Part shown: positions 1 through 10,119 of the stretch, piece by piece
Numbering within the stretch: the first letter of the stretch is position 1
Layout: each line of letters opens with the position of its first letter
From: Deinococcus phoenicis
GTDB taxonomy: Bacteria; Deinococcota; Deinococci; Deinococcales; Deinococcaceae
Direction of reading: 5' to 3'
DNA length: 64,000 nucleotides
Assembly (NCBI RefSeq): GCF_000599865.1
Contig: NZ_JHAC01000082.1
Coordinates: 43,886 to 107,885, forward strand
Notes under the pieces: generated by a model
What the model was told of the DNA's origin: nothing
Seen by the model: the letters and a program-made list of their open reading frames with translations, nothing else
Database searches by the model: none
Translations under genes and position numbers: made by a program

Positions 1-3000
1 GCGCAGGTACAACTCGAACTTGTCCGGCGTACGCTCGTTCTTGCCGCGCAGGGCCAGGTCGGCGTCCAGCCCCACACCGCGCCCGGCATCGTCCACGCCG
101 ATCAGCAGCGTGCCGCCCTCGGCATTCGCCAGCGCCGCCACCGTCTTGAAGACCTCGGCCTTGAGGTAATCGGCCTGCTTCTGGCCGCGCACATCCCAGG
201 CGAACGTCTCCTTGAACTCCGCCTTGTGTCCCTCGCCGCCCGCCGCGATGCGGACCGTTTCGGGGTCGCCCTCCGGTGGCCTCAGCGCACGGTAGGCCGC
301 CAGCGCCGCGTCCTTGACCTCCTGCGCCACCAGTGGGAAGGTTCCCAGGACATGCGTGAACTCGGCTTCGGTCAGGCCGTACAGATGCGCCACCCGCCCG
401 TCCAGTTCGGCCCGCAGCGCTGCCCGTCCCGCCGGGTCCGTCACGCCGTCCGCGCTTCCGCTCAGGCCCGCCGCCTGAGCCAGTTCGTCAAACTCCGGGG
501 CCGTGCAGATCAGCCGCGCCGCCGCCTGAGTGATGGGGGCGAAGTCGGGGTCGGAAGGGGTGAGACGGGGAATGGGGAGTTGGTAAGCGTAAAACATGTT
601 GACGTGAGCCGACACCTTTTGACGAATAACCCAGTCGCAGGCGTAGCTGTTGAGGACGGACACCACGAATAGGCTTTCCACCGGGTCAACCGAGGCCGAG
701 TAATTGATGGTGTTGCCCATGAACACTTGTGGGGGGATGACAGCAGTAATCAAGGTCCGGTTATCCGTATTCCGCGCAATGTCCCGGAATCCCAACCTGT
801 AGCCCTGAAAATCCAGCTTCTGCCCCGTATCCCCCGTCCGCCCCAAAACACCCTTCCGCCCTTCCGCCTCATCCACCCAGTAGCGCGGCGCGGCGAAGTC
901 GTGGCGGAACTGGTGAATCATCTTGCCCTCGTACAGCGGCAGACGCCCCGGCCCCGGCGCAGTGCGGAACAGGTGGCTGTCGTTGGTCATGTGGAACTCG
1001 GTGCCCAGCTTCAGGTTCCACACGCCTTCCAACTGCTCGCCCAGCAGCGGAAAACGCAGCATCTTCTCGGCAATCTCGGCATCCAGTTCGGTCTTGAACT
1101 CCATCACGCTCAGGGAATCGGGCGAGAGGCGGCGCACCGTGTCCACCGTCAGGTCCAGGCCGACCGCGCCGGGAAAGTCCAGCAGGTCCTTTACGTCGTG
1201 GCGCATGAAGGCGGCGGGAAAGCGGGCCGTGTGGCCGCCCTTGCGGAAGCTCAGGACGACAAACTTGAAGGAGCGGTGGACGTTCTCGAAGATGACGCCC
1301 TTGCTACTGCCGTTCTCGAAGCAGAACAGGCCCGTCACGTTGGTCTGCTCGAACAGCATTTCCCGTAAACCCTTCGCGCCCAGGTCGGTATAGACGCCGC
1401 TGGGAATCACGATGCCGCACTCGCCGCCGTCACGCAGCAGCCGGAAGGACTGTTCCAGAAACAGCTTGTAGAGGTTCAGGTCGCTGCCGGTGCGCTTGCC
1501 GTTCACGGTGCTGCTCTGGTGGGCGAACTGCGGCGCGGCGCGGTAGTAGGCGCTGACGTGCGGATAGCCCGACTGGTAGGCCAGCCACTCGGCGCGGATG
1601 GCGGGGTCTTCCAGCAGGCGGCCCTGTTCCTTCTCGAAGTCCTTGATGCCCATCTTGTTCTTGCTGACCAACGCCGAGTGCGTCTCGAAAAACTCCTTGC
1701 CGTTGGGCTTCACGATGTCCCACGGCGGGTTGGCGATGATCGCGTCGAAGCCGCCCCGGCCCATCACCTCGCTGAACTCGAAGCCCCAGTGAAAGGGCCG
1801 CAGCGCCTCGATATCGGCCAGCGTCAGCGCCCGCTTGGTGGCCCGGCCTTCCTTGCCCTTCGCGGCGTCCCAGGTGGCCTGCTCGTACTTGATCCCCAGA
1901 CGGTGAAACTCGGCCAGCAGCAGCCGGTTCAGCGTGGCCTGCGCCGCCTGCCGGTTGGCCTCGATATTGTCGCGCAGCGTTCGCAGGTCGCCCAGCTTGA
2001 GGTTCGCGGCGTGGCGGTAACTGTTCAGGTCGATGAGGCGCTGCCGGATGATGTCGGGGTAACGCGGCTCGAACATGCTCTGCTGCGGGTTCAGGCGGTC
2101 GTAATCGGCCTCGTCCACATGCAGCAGGCCCACCAGACTGTTGCCGGTCAGGATGTTGAAGTCGATGTTGGGCAGCGGCTCCAAGTCGTTCAGCGTGTTG
2201 GCGCTGCTGACCAGACTCAGAAAGAGGCGCAGCTTGGCGATTTCGGCGGCCTCCTCCATGATGTCCACGCCGTACAGGTTCTCGGTGATGATCTTTTTCT
2301 TGAGGTTGTAGTTGGCGCTCTTGTGGCCGCCGCGCAGCCCCTCGCGCCAGTCGTTCAGCGTGGGGTCGTTGAAGGCGTCGATGCGGCCCATCAGGGTGGA
2401 ATACACGTCCAGCAGCGTCTTGAGGGCTGCGACCAGAAAGGCCCCGGAACCGCAGGCGGGGTCCAGCAGGCTCAGGCTCCTCAACCCGTCCGGGGCGGTT
2501 AGCAGGTGCCGGGTGAGGTTGGCGTCGGCGTTCATCAGCGCGTCACCCAGGTGGGTGGCGGCCCTCTCGCCCGGCCCCTTGCGGGCATTGATGCGCTCCA
2601 GAACCAGCCGGTCTACGGTCTGCTTGCACAGGTACTCGGTGATCTCGGGCCGGGTGTAGTACGCGCCGAAGCCCTTCTGGTTGATGTACTTCTCGAAGAT
2701 GTGGCCTAGCACGTCCGGGTCCAGGCCGCCCGCGTGCCGGTCCTCCTCCGACAGATTCCAGTCGTAGCGCCCGAAGAGGCCCAGCATCAGGTCGAACGCC
2801 CCATCGGGGATGAAGATGTCGGGCCAGCACCCCTCGATGGGATGCGGCAGGAACAGGCCGCCGTTGAGGTAGGGAATGGGTCCAGTCAGCGCGACGGATT
2901 CGGGGCTGCGGTCCCCGTCCGGCTTGGCGAACGCCTCGAAAAACAGCGCCTTCAGGAACTCGGGGTAATAGCGGCCCTCGCCCCGGCCCCGGCTCTCTTT

Positions 3001-3762
3001 CAATTTGGTCTGAAGGTAGTTCAGGTCGCCGCTCTTGCTCCCGGCCACGTTCAAGAAGCCTTTGCGCTGGAGGAAATACACAAACATCAGCCGGTTGAGG
3101 ATGACGCTGGCGTACCACGCCCGGTCGCGCTCGTCGGGGATGCCCTCGATCTGCTCGGTGAAGGCGATGCGCTCCCGCTTGAACTCGTCGTAAAACCGCT
3201 TGACGACGGCCTGCGAGTCCAGCGAGGCGGCGAGGCGGGCGGCGACCTCGGTGACCTTCAGTTCGCCGTCTCCGTCCAGTTCGGCCATATCCACGAACAG
3301 GCCCGCGAGCTTGGACACGAACAGGTCGTCGGGCTGACCCTTCACGTAGGTATGGGTGCGGGGCTGCGCCTTCGCCTTCTTCTCGCCCTCGCCCAGCTCT
3401 CGCTTGACCCACAGCCACTGGCTCTGGGTGCGTGCCCGGTTCACGAAGATCAGCAGGTGCTCGCGCTGCGTCACAGCAAGCGCATTGCTGACGGCCAGCC
3501 GCGCGGCGTGGTCGGGCAGCACGTCGTCGGGGTCGGTGGTCACGGCTTCCAGCACCGCCACGCCCCCCAGCTCCGCGATCCGCCGCAGCGGGTAGCTCTG
3601 GCCGCCCACCTGGACGGTGCTGGACATACCCCCGCGTGGACGGTTCCACCCCAGCAGGTTCATGACTTCCGCGAACTCGAAGGAACGCAGGTGGCCGCGC
3701 AGGGTTTTGAGGTCGGCGGCGCTGAGGGTCTTGGGTGACGTGGGCTTGGAAGTAGAGGTCAT
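1..3762 (-). CDS. Eco57I-type N6-adenine DNA methyltransferase with C-terminal AlbA_2 domain (partial, C-terminus off the left edge)
   Basis: Open from an ATG at 3762 to the window edge: 1253 codons in one frame, no stop seen. Motif I DPACGSG lies at about residues 434-440 and the adenine-methylase motif IV NPPW at about 678-681, followed by a target-recognition-like region ending in an 'LPIPR' segment near 1060, as in Eco57I-family enzymes. From about residue 1176 the same frame continues into an AlbA_2 (Schlafen-type) signature: E-F-K-E-T, then 'ALANAEGGTLLIGVDD'. The gene starts 30 bp after the stop of the helicase gene, so the two are probably one operon. Role (family knowledge plus inference): modification, possibly modification-plus-restriction, of DNA in a defence system. 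Target sequence and the missing C-terminus are unknown. The fusion of methylase and AlbA_2 is the odd feature. Confidence 0.88.
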   Translation of the reverse strand, partial: MTSTSKPTSPKTLSAADLKTLRGHLRSFEFAEVMNLLGWNRPRGGMSSTVQVGGQSYPLRRIAELGGVAVLEAVTTDPDDVLPDHAARLAVSNALAVTQREHLLIFVNRARTQSQWLWVKRELGEGEKKAKAQPRTHTYVKGQPDDLFVSKLAGLFVDMAELDGDGELKVTEVAARLAASLDSQAVVKRFYDEFKRERIAFTEQIEGIPDERDRAWYASVILNRLMFVYFLQRKGFLNVAGSKSGDLNYLQTKLKESRGRGEGRYYPEFLKALFFEAFAKPDGDRSPESVALTGPIPYLNGGLFLPHPIEGCWPDIFIPDGAFDLMLGLFGRYDWNLSEEDRHAGGLDPDVLGHIFEKYINQKGFGAYYTRPEITEYLCKQTVDRLVLERINARKGPGERAATHLGDALMNADANLTRHLLTAPDGLRSLSLLDPACGSGAFLVAALKTLLDVYSTLMGRIDAFNDPTLNDWREGLRGGHKSANYNLKKKIITENLYGVDIMEEAAEIAKLRLFLSLVSSANTLNDLEPLPNIDFNILTGNSLVGLLHVDEADYDRLNPQQSMFEPRYPDIIRQRLIDLNSYRHAANLKLGDLRTLRDNIEANRQAAQATLNRLLLAEFHRLGIKYEQATWDAAKGKEGRATKRALTLADIEALRPFHWGFEFSEVMGRGGFDAIIANPPWDIVKPNGKEFFETHSALVSKNKMGIKDFEKEQGRLLEDPAIRAEWLAYQSGYPHVSAYYRAAPQFAHQSSTVNGKRTGSDLNLYKLFLEQSFRLLRDGGECGIVIPSGVYTDLGAKGLREMLFEQTNVTGLFCFENGSSKGVIFENVHRSFKFVVLSFRKGGHTARFPAAFMRHDVKDLLDFPGAVGLDLTVDTVRRLSPDSLSVMEFKTELDAEIAEKMLRFPLLGEQLEGVWNLKLGTEFHMTNDSHLFRTAPGPGRLPLYEGKMIHQFRHDFAAPRYWVDEAEGRKGVLGRTGDTGQKLDFQGYRLGFRDIARNTDNRTLITAVIPPQVFMGNTINYSASVDPVESLFVVSVLNSYACDWVIRQKVSAHVNMFYAYQLPIPRLTPSDPDFAPITQAAARLICTAPEFDELAQAAGLSGSADGVTDPAGRAALRAELDGRVAHLYGLTEAEFTHVLGTFPLVAQEVKDAALAAYRALRPPEGDPETVRIAAGGEGHKAEFKETFAWDVRGQKQADYLKAEVFKTVAALANAEGGTLLIGVDDAGRGVGLDADLALRGKNERTPDKFELYLR

Positions 3763-3792
3763 GGCGGTCCTTTCGGGGGATGGAGGGCAGAT

Positions 3793-6700
3793 TCAGCCGG
3801 AGCGCAGGCCCAGCGAACAGATGATCTGCGGCTCGCTCGGCTTGTCGTCCTCGTCCTGCTTGAGGCTCAGGCGGTCGTCCTCACGCAGCGTCAGCACCAG
3901 CGCGGCGAGCCCCTCATCGCTGATGCCGCTCCGCAGTTGGCGAGAGAGGGTATCGAGGGCCGAGGCCCGCAGCGGAAACTTGTAGATGTCGTCTACGGCG
4001 AGCAGAAGTTCAGGCGAGGAGTAGAGGGTGCCTTCCAGGTTTGTGGCGTAGCGCTTGAGACGGTCGTAGGTGCGGGCGCGGGGGCCGCTGGCCCGCCCCA
4101 CTTGCCCGCCCGCCGTGCTCTCCTCTGTGTGGATATGCGCCACCCCCGCCTGCACGAGGTCGTGGTGCTCCGGCAGACGCTCCAGGGCCGGGGTATCGGG
4201 GGCGCAGGCCGCCGCCTCCAGAATCCGCAGTTGACTCTGGGTCACGCTGCGGCCCTGCTCATCCATCCAGGCCAGAGCGTCGTAGCCGCTGGGGGTGCGG
4301 GTGTAGACCAACACGCCGGGGGGCGCTTCGGGGGCGGCTTGGTGAGCTTTGGTGCTGTACACCACGTCGGGCAGGCCGGGGATGCGGACGGCCAGGGTCG
4401 GATCACGCTTCAGCGCCTTTTCCCAGATCGAGAAGGCGCGGCTGGCGAGGTCCACGTCGCCGTCGTCTTCGTCATCCAGCAGGCCGGATTTCTCGTGGTA
4501 CAGGTCGAAGAGCTTCTGCGCCTCGTCGTCCTCGAAAAACCGCTCGTCGGTGCCGACCACCTCGGCGTTTTCCAGCAGGCGCTGACGCACCCGGGCACGC
4601 AGGTTGATCAGCCGCTCCACGCCGTCGGACGGCAGGAAGGAATAGCTCTCGATGTTGGGGGCCTTCTGCCCGATGCGGTCCACGCGGCCCGCCCGCTGAA
4701 TCAGCCGGATGATCGCCCACGGCAGATCGAAATTGACGACGATATGGGCGTCTTGCAGGTTCTGACCTTCCGACAGCACATCGGTGGCGATTAGAATTCG
4801 GATGTCCTGGTCAGGGGGATACGCCTTGCCGTTGCTCTGCGGCGAGAAGCGCCAGGCCAGGGCGCTGGGGTCGGGGCTTGATCCGGTGACACCCTCCACC
4901 CGACCCACTCCGCGCCGCCGCAACTCGGCCACCAGATAATTCACGGTGTCCGCGAACTGGGAAAAGATCAGCACCTTCTCGGTGGGGTGCGTCTCGGTCA
5001 GCAGGGTCAGCAGGGCAGCGAGCTTGGGGTCGGCCTCGGCCCGCCACTCGCCCACACTGTTCAGAACGCCGAGAAGGGCGCGGGCGTCCCTGTTCAGGGC
5101 GTCGTGGAGCTTCTTCGTCATCAGCTCGGGGCGCAGCCACTTGAAGCGCCTCTGGTAGTCCGTCTCGTAGCGGGCGTAAATCTGCGCCGCCCTGGCCCGG
5201 TAGGCGGCTTCACTGCGAAGAAGCGCGGCGTCTGTGGCGTCGGCGGAAGCGTCGGCAGAAGGCTGCTCGCCCTCCAGCGCCACGTCGCCGTCCAGCGCGA
5301 AAAGGCCCTCGGCGTCGTCATCCCGCTCGTCCAGCAGGTCGGCCCCCTGCGAACCAATGGGCAGTGGCTTTCCGGCCTCCAGCGCGTGCATGAAGATGTA
5401 GTTTCGCAGGACGTGCCGCTCGACCGACTGCACGAAGGTGGCCCCGCTGCTTTCCAGCCGCTTGAAGAGGTTGGTGCGCGAGAAGCCGATCAGGCGTTTT
5501 CCGGCGCGGCCCAGGTTGCCCAGTTGCTCCAGTTCGGCGGGGGTGGCGGTGGCCCGTGCCTTCTCGCTGATGTAGTTGCCCAGGCCGTAGCGCGGCAGAG
5601 CCAGCTTGCCGATCAGCTCCACGACCGCCGGAGCGTACAGGCGGGCGTAGGCGTCGGCCGGGTCCCCCTCATCCACCGCGAAGGTCACGGTGCGGGGGCG
5701 ACGGGTTGGGAAGTAGGCCCGCGCGCCCCCGGCGAAGGTCAGAAAACGGCGCTGCGTCTCTAGATCAAGTTGGGTGTAGTTCTGCAAGACGAAACTGCGG
5801 GTGCGCCGGACCAGATACAGCCGCATCAGGTCGCGCCAGTCGTCGGCGTACTCGCTCTTCTCAAAGGCGGCGACCGTGGTGGGCTGGGTCTGGAACTTGG
5901 CCGTGAACTCGGCTTCCCCCAGATCCCGCATCAGCATCTCTGGGCGGATGCCCAGGTCGGTGGTCTCGGGGACGAACAGCCGCAGTTGGGCGCCCAGGTC
6001 GGCAAACTCCTTGTTGTACGGCGTGGCCGACAGCAGGATGACCTTGCTCTCGTTCTGGGTGATGTACTCCTGAATGGCGCGGTAGCGGCGGCCCTCGCAG
6101 TTCCGCAGGTTGTGGCTCTCGTCGATCAGCACGACCTGATACCGCAGGGTATTCGCCAGATGATGGGCCGCCCGGCTGATCGGCATGACCTTAGCCGTCA
6201 GTCCGTAGCGGTGAACGTAGTCCTCCCACATCGGCACCAGATTCACCGGGCAGATAATCAGGGTGCGGGTGCCGTGGTCGTCCTGCATGACCCGCGCCAG
6301 GGCTGTCGCCATCAGGGTCTTGCCCAGCCCCACCACGTCTCCCAGCATCACCCCACCCCGGCGGTTCAGGTGGTGCGCGGCGATCTGCACGGCGGCAGCC
6401 TGATAGGGAAAGAGGACATTTTCCAGGTCACGCGGAATACGGAACTCGCCCACCCCGGCGCGCGCCTCCCGCGAGAGGTGGTAGGCCATCTTCAGGTAGA
6501 TCTCGTGCGGGGTATGGCCCTGTTCCCCGGCCCAGCTCTCGTCGATGATCTGGGCCAATTCTTCCGAGATGTCCAGCGCCCAGCGGTTCTCCCAGCGGGC
6601 CTCGAACCAGTCGGCCAGCTTCTGGGTGCCGTCGTGGTCGGCGGCGTCCACGTTCAGCTCGCCTTGGCGCTGCAACCCGGCGAAGGTCAGGTTGCTCGAC

Positions 6701-7176
6701 CCGACGAAGGCCATCCGGGGCGTGACCCCGCCCGGTAGGTGAAACAGATACAGCTTGGCGTGGAGCAGAAATTCCAGAAAGAGCTTGACCTGGACCTTGC
6801 CTGACTTGAGCTGACGGCTCAGGCGGCGCAGGCCCGCCTCGTCGCTGCTGGAGGGCGCACCCAGCATCAACTGGTTGCGGAACCCCTCGGCCACCTTGCG
6901 GCGCAGCCCCAGGGCGGTGCGGTTGTCCATGCCCTCCGGCTTACCGAGGAGCCGCAAGGCCGAGCGTAACTCGCCTTCCGGCAGTTCCTGCATTCCGACC
7001 AGCAGGCGCACGCGGGAATCTTCCCGCCCGGCCCAGCCCTCGACCAGATCGTCGACCAGCTTCCAGCCCCGCAGGTTGAAGTAACCCACGCAGAAATCGG
7101 CCCGCTGGGCATGGGCCATCGTGTCGCGTAAGGCGTCCTTGAGGTGCAGATCAATATTGTCAAAAATCCGGGGCAC
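3793..7176 (-). CDS. PLD-domain SNF2-type helicase (restriction/defence helicase)
   Basis: 1127 residues. The N-terminus carries a phospholipase-D-like module with HAK at 139-141 and GSSNLT from 159; the Asp expected after HxK is not seen, so nuclease activity is uncertain. The SNF2/HepA-like motor follows: Walker A 'GDVVGLGKT' 279-287, DESH 352-355, SAT 383-385, 'LIFSQF' near 736, and motif VI 'QRAGRVDRIGQ' 827-837. An acidic low-complexity stretch (about 616-655) separates the two RecA lobes. The start is GTG, chosen because a TAGTAT box (7184-7189) ends 7 nt before it, the leaderless layout typical of this genome. It is followed by the methyltransferase gene; SNF2 helicase, PLD and adenine methylase occur together in DISARM-like and other restriction-related defence systems. 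DrmA/DrmB-like genes are not in view. Confidence 0.9.
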   Translation of the reverse strand: MPRIFDNIDLHLKDALRDTMAHAQRADFCVGYFNLRGWKLVDDLVEGWAGREDSRVRLLVGMQELPEGELRSALRLLGKPEGMDNRTALGLRRKVAEGFRNQLMLGAPSSSDEAGLRRLSRQLKSGKVQVKLFLEFLLHAKLYLFHLPGGVTPRMAFVGSSNLTFAGLQRQGELNVDAADHDGTQKLADWFEARWENRWALDISEELAQIIDESWAGEQGHTPHEIYLKMAYHLSREARAGVGEFRIPRDLENVLFPYQAAAVQIAAHHLNRRGGVMLGDVVGLGKTLMATALARVMQDDHGTRTLIICPVNLVPMWEDYVHRYGLTAKVMPISRAAHHLANTLRYQVVLIDESHNLRNCEGRRYRAIQEYITQNESKVILLSATPYNKEFADLGAQLRLFVPETTDLGIRPEMLMRDLGEAEFTAKFQTQPTTVAAFEKSEYADDWRDLMRLYLVRRTRSFVLQNYTQLDLETQRRFLTFAGGARAYFPTRRPRTVTFAVDEGDPADAYARLYAPAVVELIGKLALPRYGLGNYISEKARATATPAELEQLGNLGRAGKRLIGFSRTNLFKRLESSGATFVQSVERHVLRNYIFMHALEAGKPLPIGSQGADLLDERDDDAEGLFALDGDVALEGEQPSADASADATDAALLRSEAAYRARAAQIYARYETDYQRRFKWLRPELMTKKLHDALNRDARALLGVLNSVGEWRAEADPKLAALLTLLTETHPTEKVLIFSQFADTVNYLVAELRRRGVGRVEGVTGSSPDPSALAWRFSPQSNGKAYPPDQDIRILIATDVLSEGQNLQDAHIVVNFDLPWAIIRLIQRAGRVDRIGQKAPNIESYSFLPSDGVERLINLRARVRQRLLENAEVVGTDERFFEDDEAQKLFDLYHEKSGLLDDEDDGDVDLASRAFSIWEKALKRDPTLAVRIPGLPDVVYSTKAHQAAPEAPPGVLVYTRTPSGYDALAWMDEQGRSVTQSQLRILEAAACAPDTPALERLPEHHDLVQAGVAHIHTEESTAGGQVGRASGPRARTYDRLKRYATNLEGTLYSSPELLLAVDDIYKFPLRASALDTLSRQLRSGISDEGLAALVLTLREDDRLSLKQDEDDKPSEPQIICSLGLRSG

Positions 7177-7183
7177 TAGGCCA

Positions 7184-7189
7184 ATACTA
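7184..7189 (-). promoter_or_regulatory. -10 box of the helicase-methyltransferase operon
   Basis: TAGTAT on the minus strand, 7 nt before the GTG start of the helicase gene. No convincing -35. Spacing fits a leaderless transcript. Confidence 0.45.
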
Positions 7190-7344
7190 GTGCGGGCGGT
7201 CAGGGCGGGGGCCAGAGTTGCCAGCAGTCTGACAGCGGGATTGGGTCTACCCCGACTTCAGCGCCTGTCTGAGCCGCAACCCAGTGCGAAAGGGAGTGGA
7301 CAGGACTACACCTTGCTGCGCAGGTATAAAACCTTGCCCTGTCT

Positions 7345-7366
7345 GCGTGCTACACGCGTGCTACAC
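7345..7366. repeat. Perfect tandem 11-bp direct repeat
   Basis: GCGTGCTACAC occurs twice back to back at 7345-7355 and 7356-7366, about 115 bp from the tRNA fragment. It lies in a non-coding stretch (7177-7479) in which no gene is supported. It may be an integrase arm-type or excisionase site of the presumed island, but this is inference. Confidence 0.6.
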
Positions 7367-7479
7367 AGCCGGGGCAGAAGGGGACTTCTGAGAACAGGTT
7401 GGGATGGGCAGAGCATAGAAAGCCTGTCTCTAACGCAATTCCGTGATGAAGAAGGACGGACCATGAAGGTTCAGGTCCT

Positions 7480-7530
<51 letters not shown>

Positions 7531-7541
7531 GAAAGAAGAAG

Positions 7542-7566
7542 TCCCTCCCATGTGGAGGGATTTTTT
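7542..7566 (+). terminator. Rho-independent terminator after the tRNA fragment
   Basis: Stem TCCCTCC / GGAGGGA with a 5-nt loop followed by six T. It lies 16 nt past the tRNA CCA, so it was probably the terminator of the original tRNA gene. Confidence 0.8.
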
Positions 7567-7622
7567 CTTGCCCCGGCGGGGCTGGCATCAATAGGGCTGG
7601 GGGGCCGGACAGCGCGGGGACT

Positions 7623-8456
7623 TCAGGCGTCTGCTTCTGCGCGTTTGCCCTTGCCGCCCGCCGCTTCGGGCGCGCGGGTCAGCTCGGCGGCGGGCACGCC
7701 CAGCAGCATGCCTTGGTCGGTATGCACGTCCACCGTGCCGGTCAGCGGGTGCAGTTTGGTGACCTTGCCGCACGCGCCGCTGCCGGTGTGGCACACGCGG
7801 GCGTTCTTGCGGGGCAGGTCGCCCAACAGGTCGAGGTACTGGGTGTGCTCGAATTGCAGGCAGCACAGCAGGCGACCGCAGGGGCCGCTGAGCTTTTCGG
7901 GATTCAGCGGGAGCTGCTGATCGCGGGCCATCCTGATACTGACGGGGGCGAACTCCTGGAGGTGGTTGCTGGAGCAGTTCTCGCGCCCGCAGGCCCCCAG
8001 CGTGCCGATCATCTGCGCCTGCTCGCGCGGGCCGACCGCCGCGAAGTTCACGCGGGCGCGGGTATGGGCGCGCAGCTCACCGATCAGGCTGCCCAGCTCG
8101 ATGCGGTCCTCGGCGCTGTAGCTGACCGTGACCAGACTCTCGTCGAGCGTGAACTCGACCGCCACCAGCTTGACGGGCAGGCCACGCTCACGGGCGCGGG
8201 CACGCAGCAGCCACTTCAGGTCCTCGCCCTGGCGGTGCAGCTCCTCCCAGCGGGTGAGGTCTTCGGGGGTCGCCGCGCGCAGCACGGTGCCGTAGCGGCC
8301 CTGCTCGTCCGGGGTCTGCCCCTCGCCGCGCACGGTGGCAATTTCGGGGCCGCGCTTGCCCTGCACGACGACGCGGGTCCCCACCGCGTGCGGCTCGGCG
8401 CTGAGCATCGCGTGCAGGCGAGGACTGCGTTCAAACCGGACAGGAAGGACAACCAC
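7623..8456 (-). CDS. ricT: PSP1-domain regulatory protein RicT/YaaT
   Basis: 277 residues. Shows the PSP1 domain with its conserved cysteines: C156 and C161 in 'GACGRENC', C193, C198 and C199 in 'GPCGRLLCC'. In Bacillus, RicT with RicA and RicF forms an iron-sulphur complex that adjusts RNase Y processing, sporulation and biofilm decisions; ricA and ricF are not in this window. Start is GTG at 8456; no better in-frame start is apparent. The C-terminal ~20 residues are Lys/Ala-rich. It is followed on the same strand, 70 bp away, by nothing but the tRNA-fragment terminator region, so it is the last gene of its transcript. Confidence 0.88.
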   Translation of the reverse strand: MVVLPVRFERSPRLHAMLSAEPHAVGTRVVVQGKRGPEIATVRGEGQTPDEQGRYGTVLRAATPEDLTRWEELHRQGEDLKWLLRARARERGLPVKLVAVEFTLDESLVTVSYSAEDRIELGSLIGELRAHTRARVNFAAVGPREQAQMIGTLGACGRENCSSNHLQEFAPVSIRMARDQQLPLNPEKLSGPCGRLLCCLQFEHTQYLDLLGDLPRKNARVCHTGSGACGKVTKLHPLTGTVDVHTDQGMLLGVPAAELTRAPEAAGGKGKRAEADA

Positions 8457-8530
8457 GGCATGCAGGATGTCACGCCGGGCGCGGGGGCGTCGAGAGCCGG
8501 GTCACGAAGCGGCGCAGGCCTCCCCGGCGC

Positions 8531-8908
<378 letters not shown>

Positions 8909-8982
8909 GCCTTCCACTGTACCCGCGACTGGGCCTGTGCGGCCCGGACCCGGGCGGCAGAAGGAGCCGCCGGGCAGCGGCC

Positions 8983-10038
8983 TCAGCTGAACGGCTTGCG
9001 GGCCTCGCGCGGCTCGCCCGGGGCCGGGGCGGCCCGGATAGGCGCGGGGCGCGGCGGGGGACGGCCCAGGCGGGCACGCGTGACCCGCTGCGCGACGACC
9101 ACCCCGACCAGCAGCGTCACGCCGATCAGGCCGATCACCACGCGGTACTCGGGCATCAGCATCACGCCGAGCAGCGTGAAGTACGCGAGAATCAGCAGGA
9201 CGTAGGTCAGGGGGCTGCTGCCCCGCTGGGCACTGAGCAGCACGTCCACATACAGCGGGCCGTCGCCCTGGCGCACCGGGAGGGTGTAGTGCGGCGGCCG
9301 CTGGTCGTGCAGCACGTCCACGACCACGGCGGTGATGTTGTCGGGGCCGCCCGCATCGTTGGCCGCGTTGATCAGGGCGCGGGCAACCCGGTCGGGGGTC
9401 TGGGGCCGCAGCAGCAGGTCGAGCAGCGCAGGATCGGCCACCACCCCGCTCAGGCCGTCACTGCACAGCAGCAGGCGGTCCCCGGCCCGCAGCGGCAGCC
9501 CGAACAGTTCCAGCCGCACCCGCTCCTCGCCGCCCAGCGCGTTGCTCACCACGCTGCGCCACTGGTGGTGCCGGGCTTCTTCCTCGGTGAGGTTGCCCAG
9601 GCGCACCTGTTCGGCCACCCAGGAGTGGTCGTCGGTCAGGCGGTGAAGTTCACCTTCTCGCAGCAGGTAAGCCCGCGAGTCGCCCACGTGGGCCACGATG
9701 GCCGCGCCCCGGTCCACCAGCAGGGCCAGCAGCGTGGTGCCCATGCCCACGTACTCCCCGACCGCGTGGCGCAGCACCGCGAGGTTGGCGGCCTGCACCG
9801 CCTCCGCCAGCCGCTCGGGGGGCGGGGCACGCCCGTCGAGGTACTGCTGGCTGAGGGTGTCCAGCGCCAGATTCGCGGCGAGTTCCCCGGCGGCGTGTCC
9901 GCCCATCCCGTCGGCCACCGCGTACAGCCCGCCCCGGGGCAGGTCGAGCGCCAGGGCCGCGTCCTGATTCACGCGACGTTGACGCCCCACATCCGTCAGA
10001 ATCCCGGAGGACAGGGGGGGCGTCGCGGCGGCGCGCAT
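8983..10038 (-). CDS. PP2C/PPM-family Ser/Thr protein phosphatase, membrane-anchored
   Basis: 351 residues. PPM metal-site motifs are in order: 'RRVNQDA', '[12 protein letters not shown]', 'HVGDSRAYL', 'CSDGLSGVV' and '[12 protein letters not shown]'. After the catalytic domain two adjacent hydrophobic segments (about 278-325) would anchor it in the cytoplasmic membrane with the catalytic domain inside. Such enzymes reverse Hanks-type Ser/Thr kinase signalling; no kinase is encoded in the window. The start at 10038 is chosen over a longer frame because TATATT (10045-10050) ends 6 nt upstream, a clear leaderless promoter. Confidence 0.92.
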   Translation of the reverse strand: MRAAATPPLSSGILTDVGRQRRVNQDAALALDLPRGGLYAVADGMGGHAAGELAANLALDTLSQQYLDGRAPPPERLAEAVQAANLAVLRHAVGEYVGMGTTLLALLVDRGAAIVAHVGDSRAYLLREGELHRLTDDHSWVAEQVRLGNLTEEEARHHQWRSVVSNALGGEERVRLELFGLPLRAGDRLLLCSDGLSGVVADPALLDLLLRPQTPDRVARALINAANDAGGPDNITAVVVDVLHDQRPPHYTLPVRQGDGPLYVDVLLSAQRGSSPLTYVLLILAYFTLLGVMLMPEYRVVIGLIGVTLLVGVVVAQRVTRARLGRPPPRPAPIRAAPAPGEPREARKPFS

Positions 10039-10044
10039 GTGAAC

Positions 10045-10050
10045 AATATA
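10045..10050 (-). promoter_or_regulatory. Leaderless -10 box of the PP2C gene
   Basis: TATATT on the minus strand, 6 nt before the ATG at 10038. It decides the start codon. Confidence 0.6.
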
Positions 10051-10119
10051 AGGGAAGCTTTTTCCCCGGCTGCATGACCCTTTGCACATCTGAGGTCCGG
10101 GCCGGGCCTCAGGCCCGGA

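Noticed and set aside
1..7176. Classical DISARM system
   Set aside because: No DrmA or DrmB gene is visible in the window and the PLD is fused to the helicase; only resemblance can be claimed.
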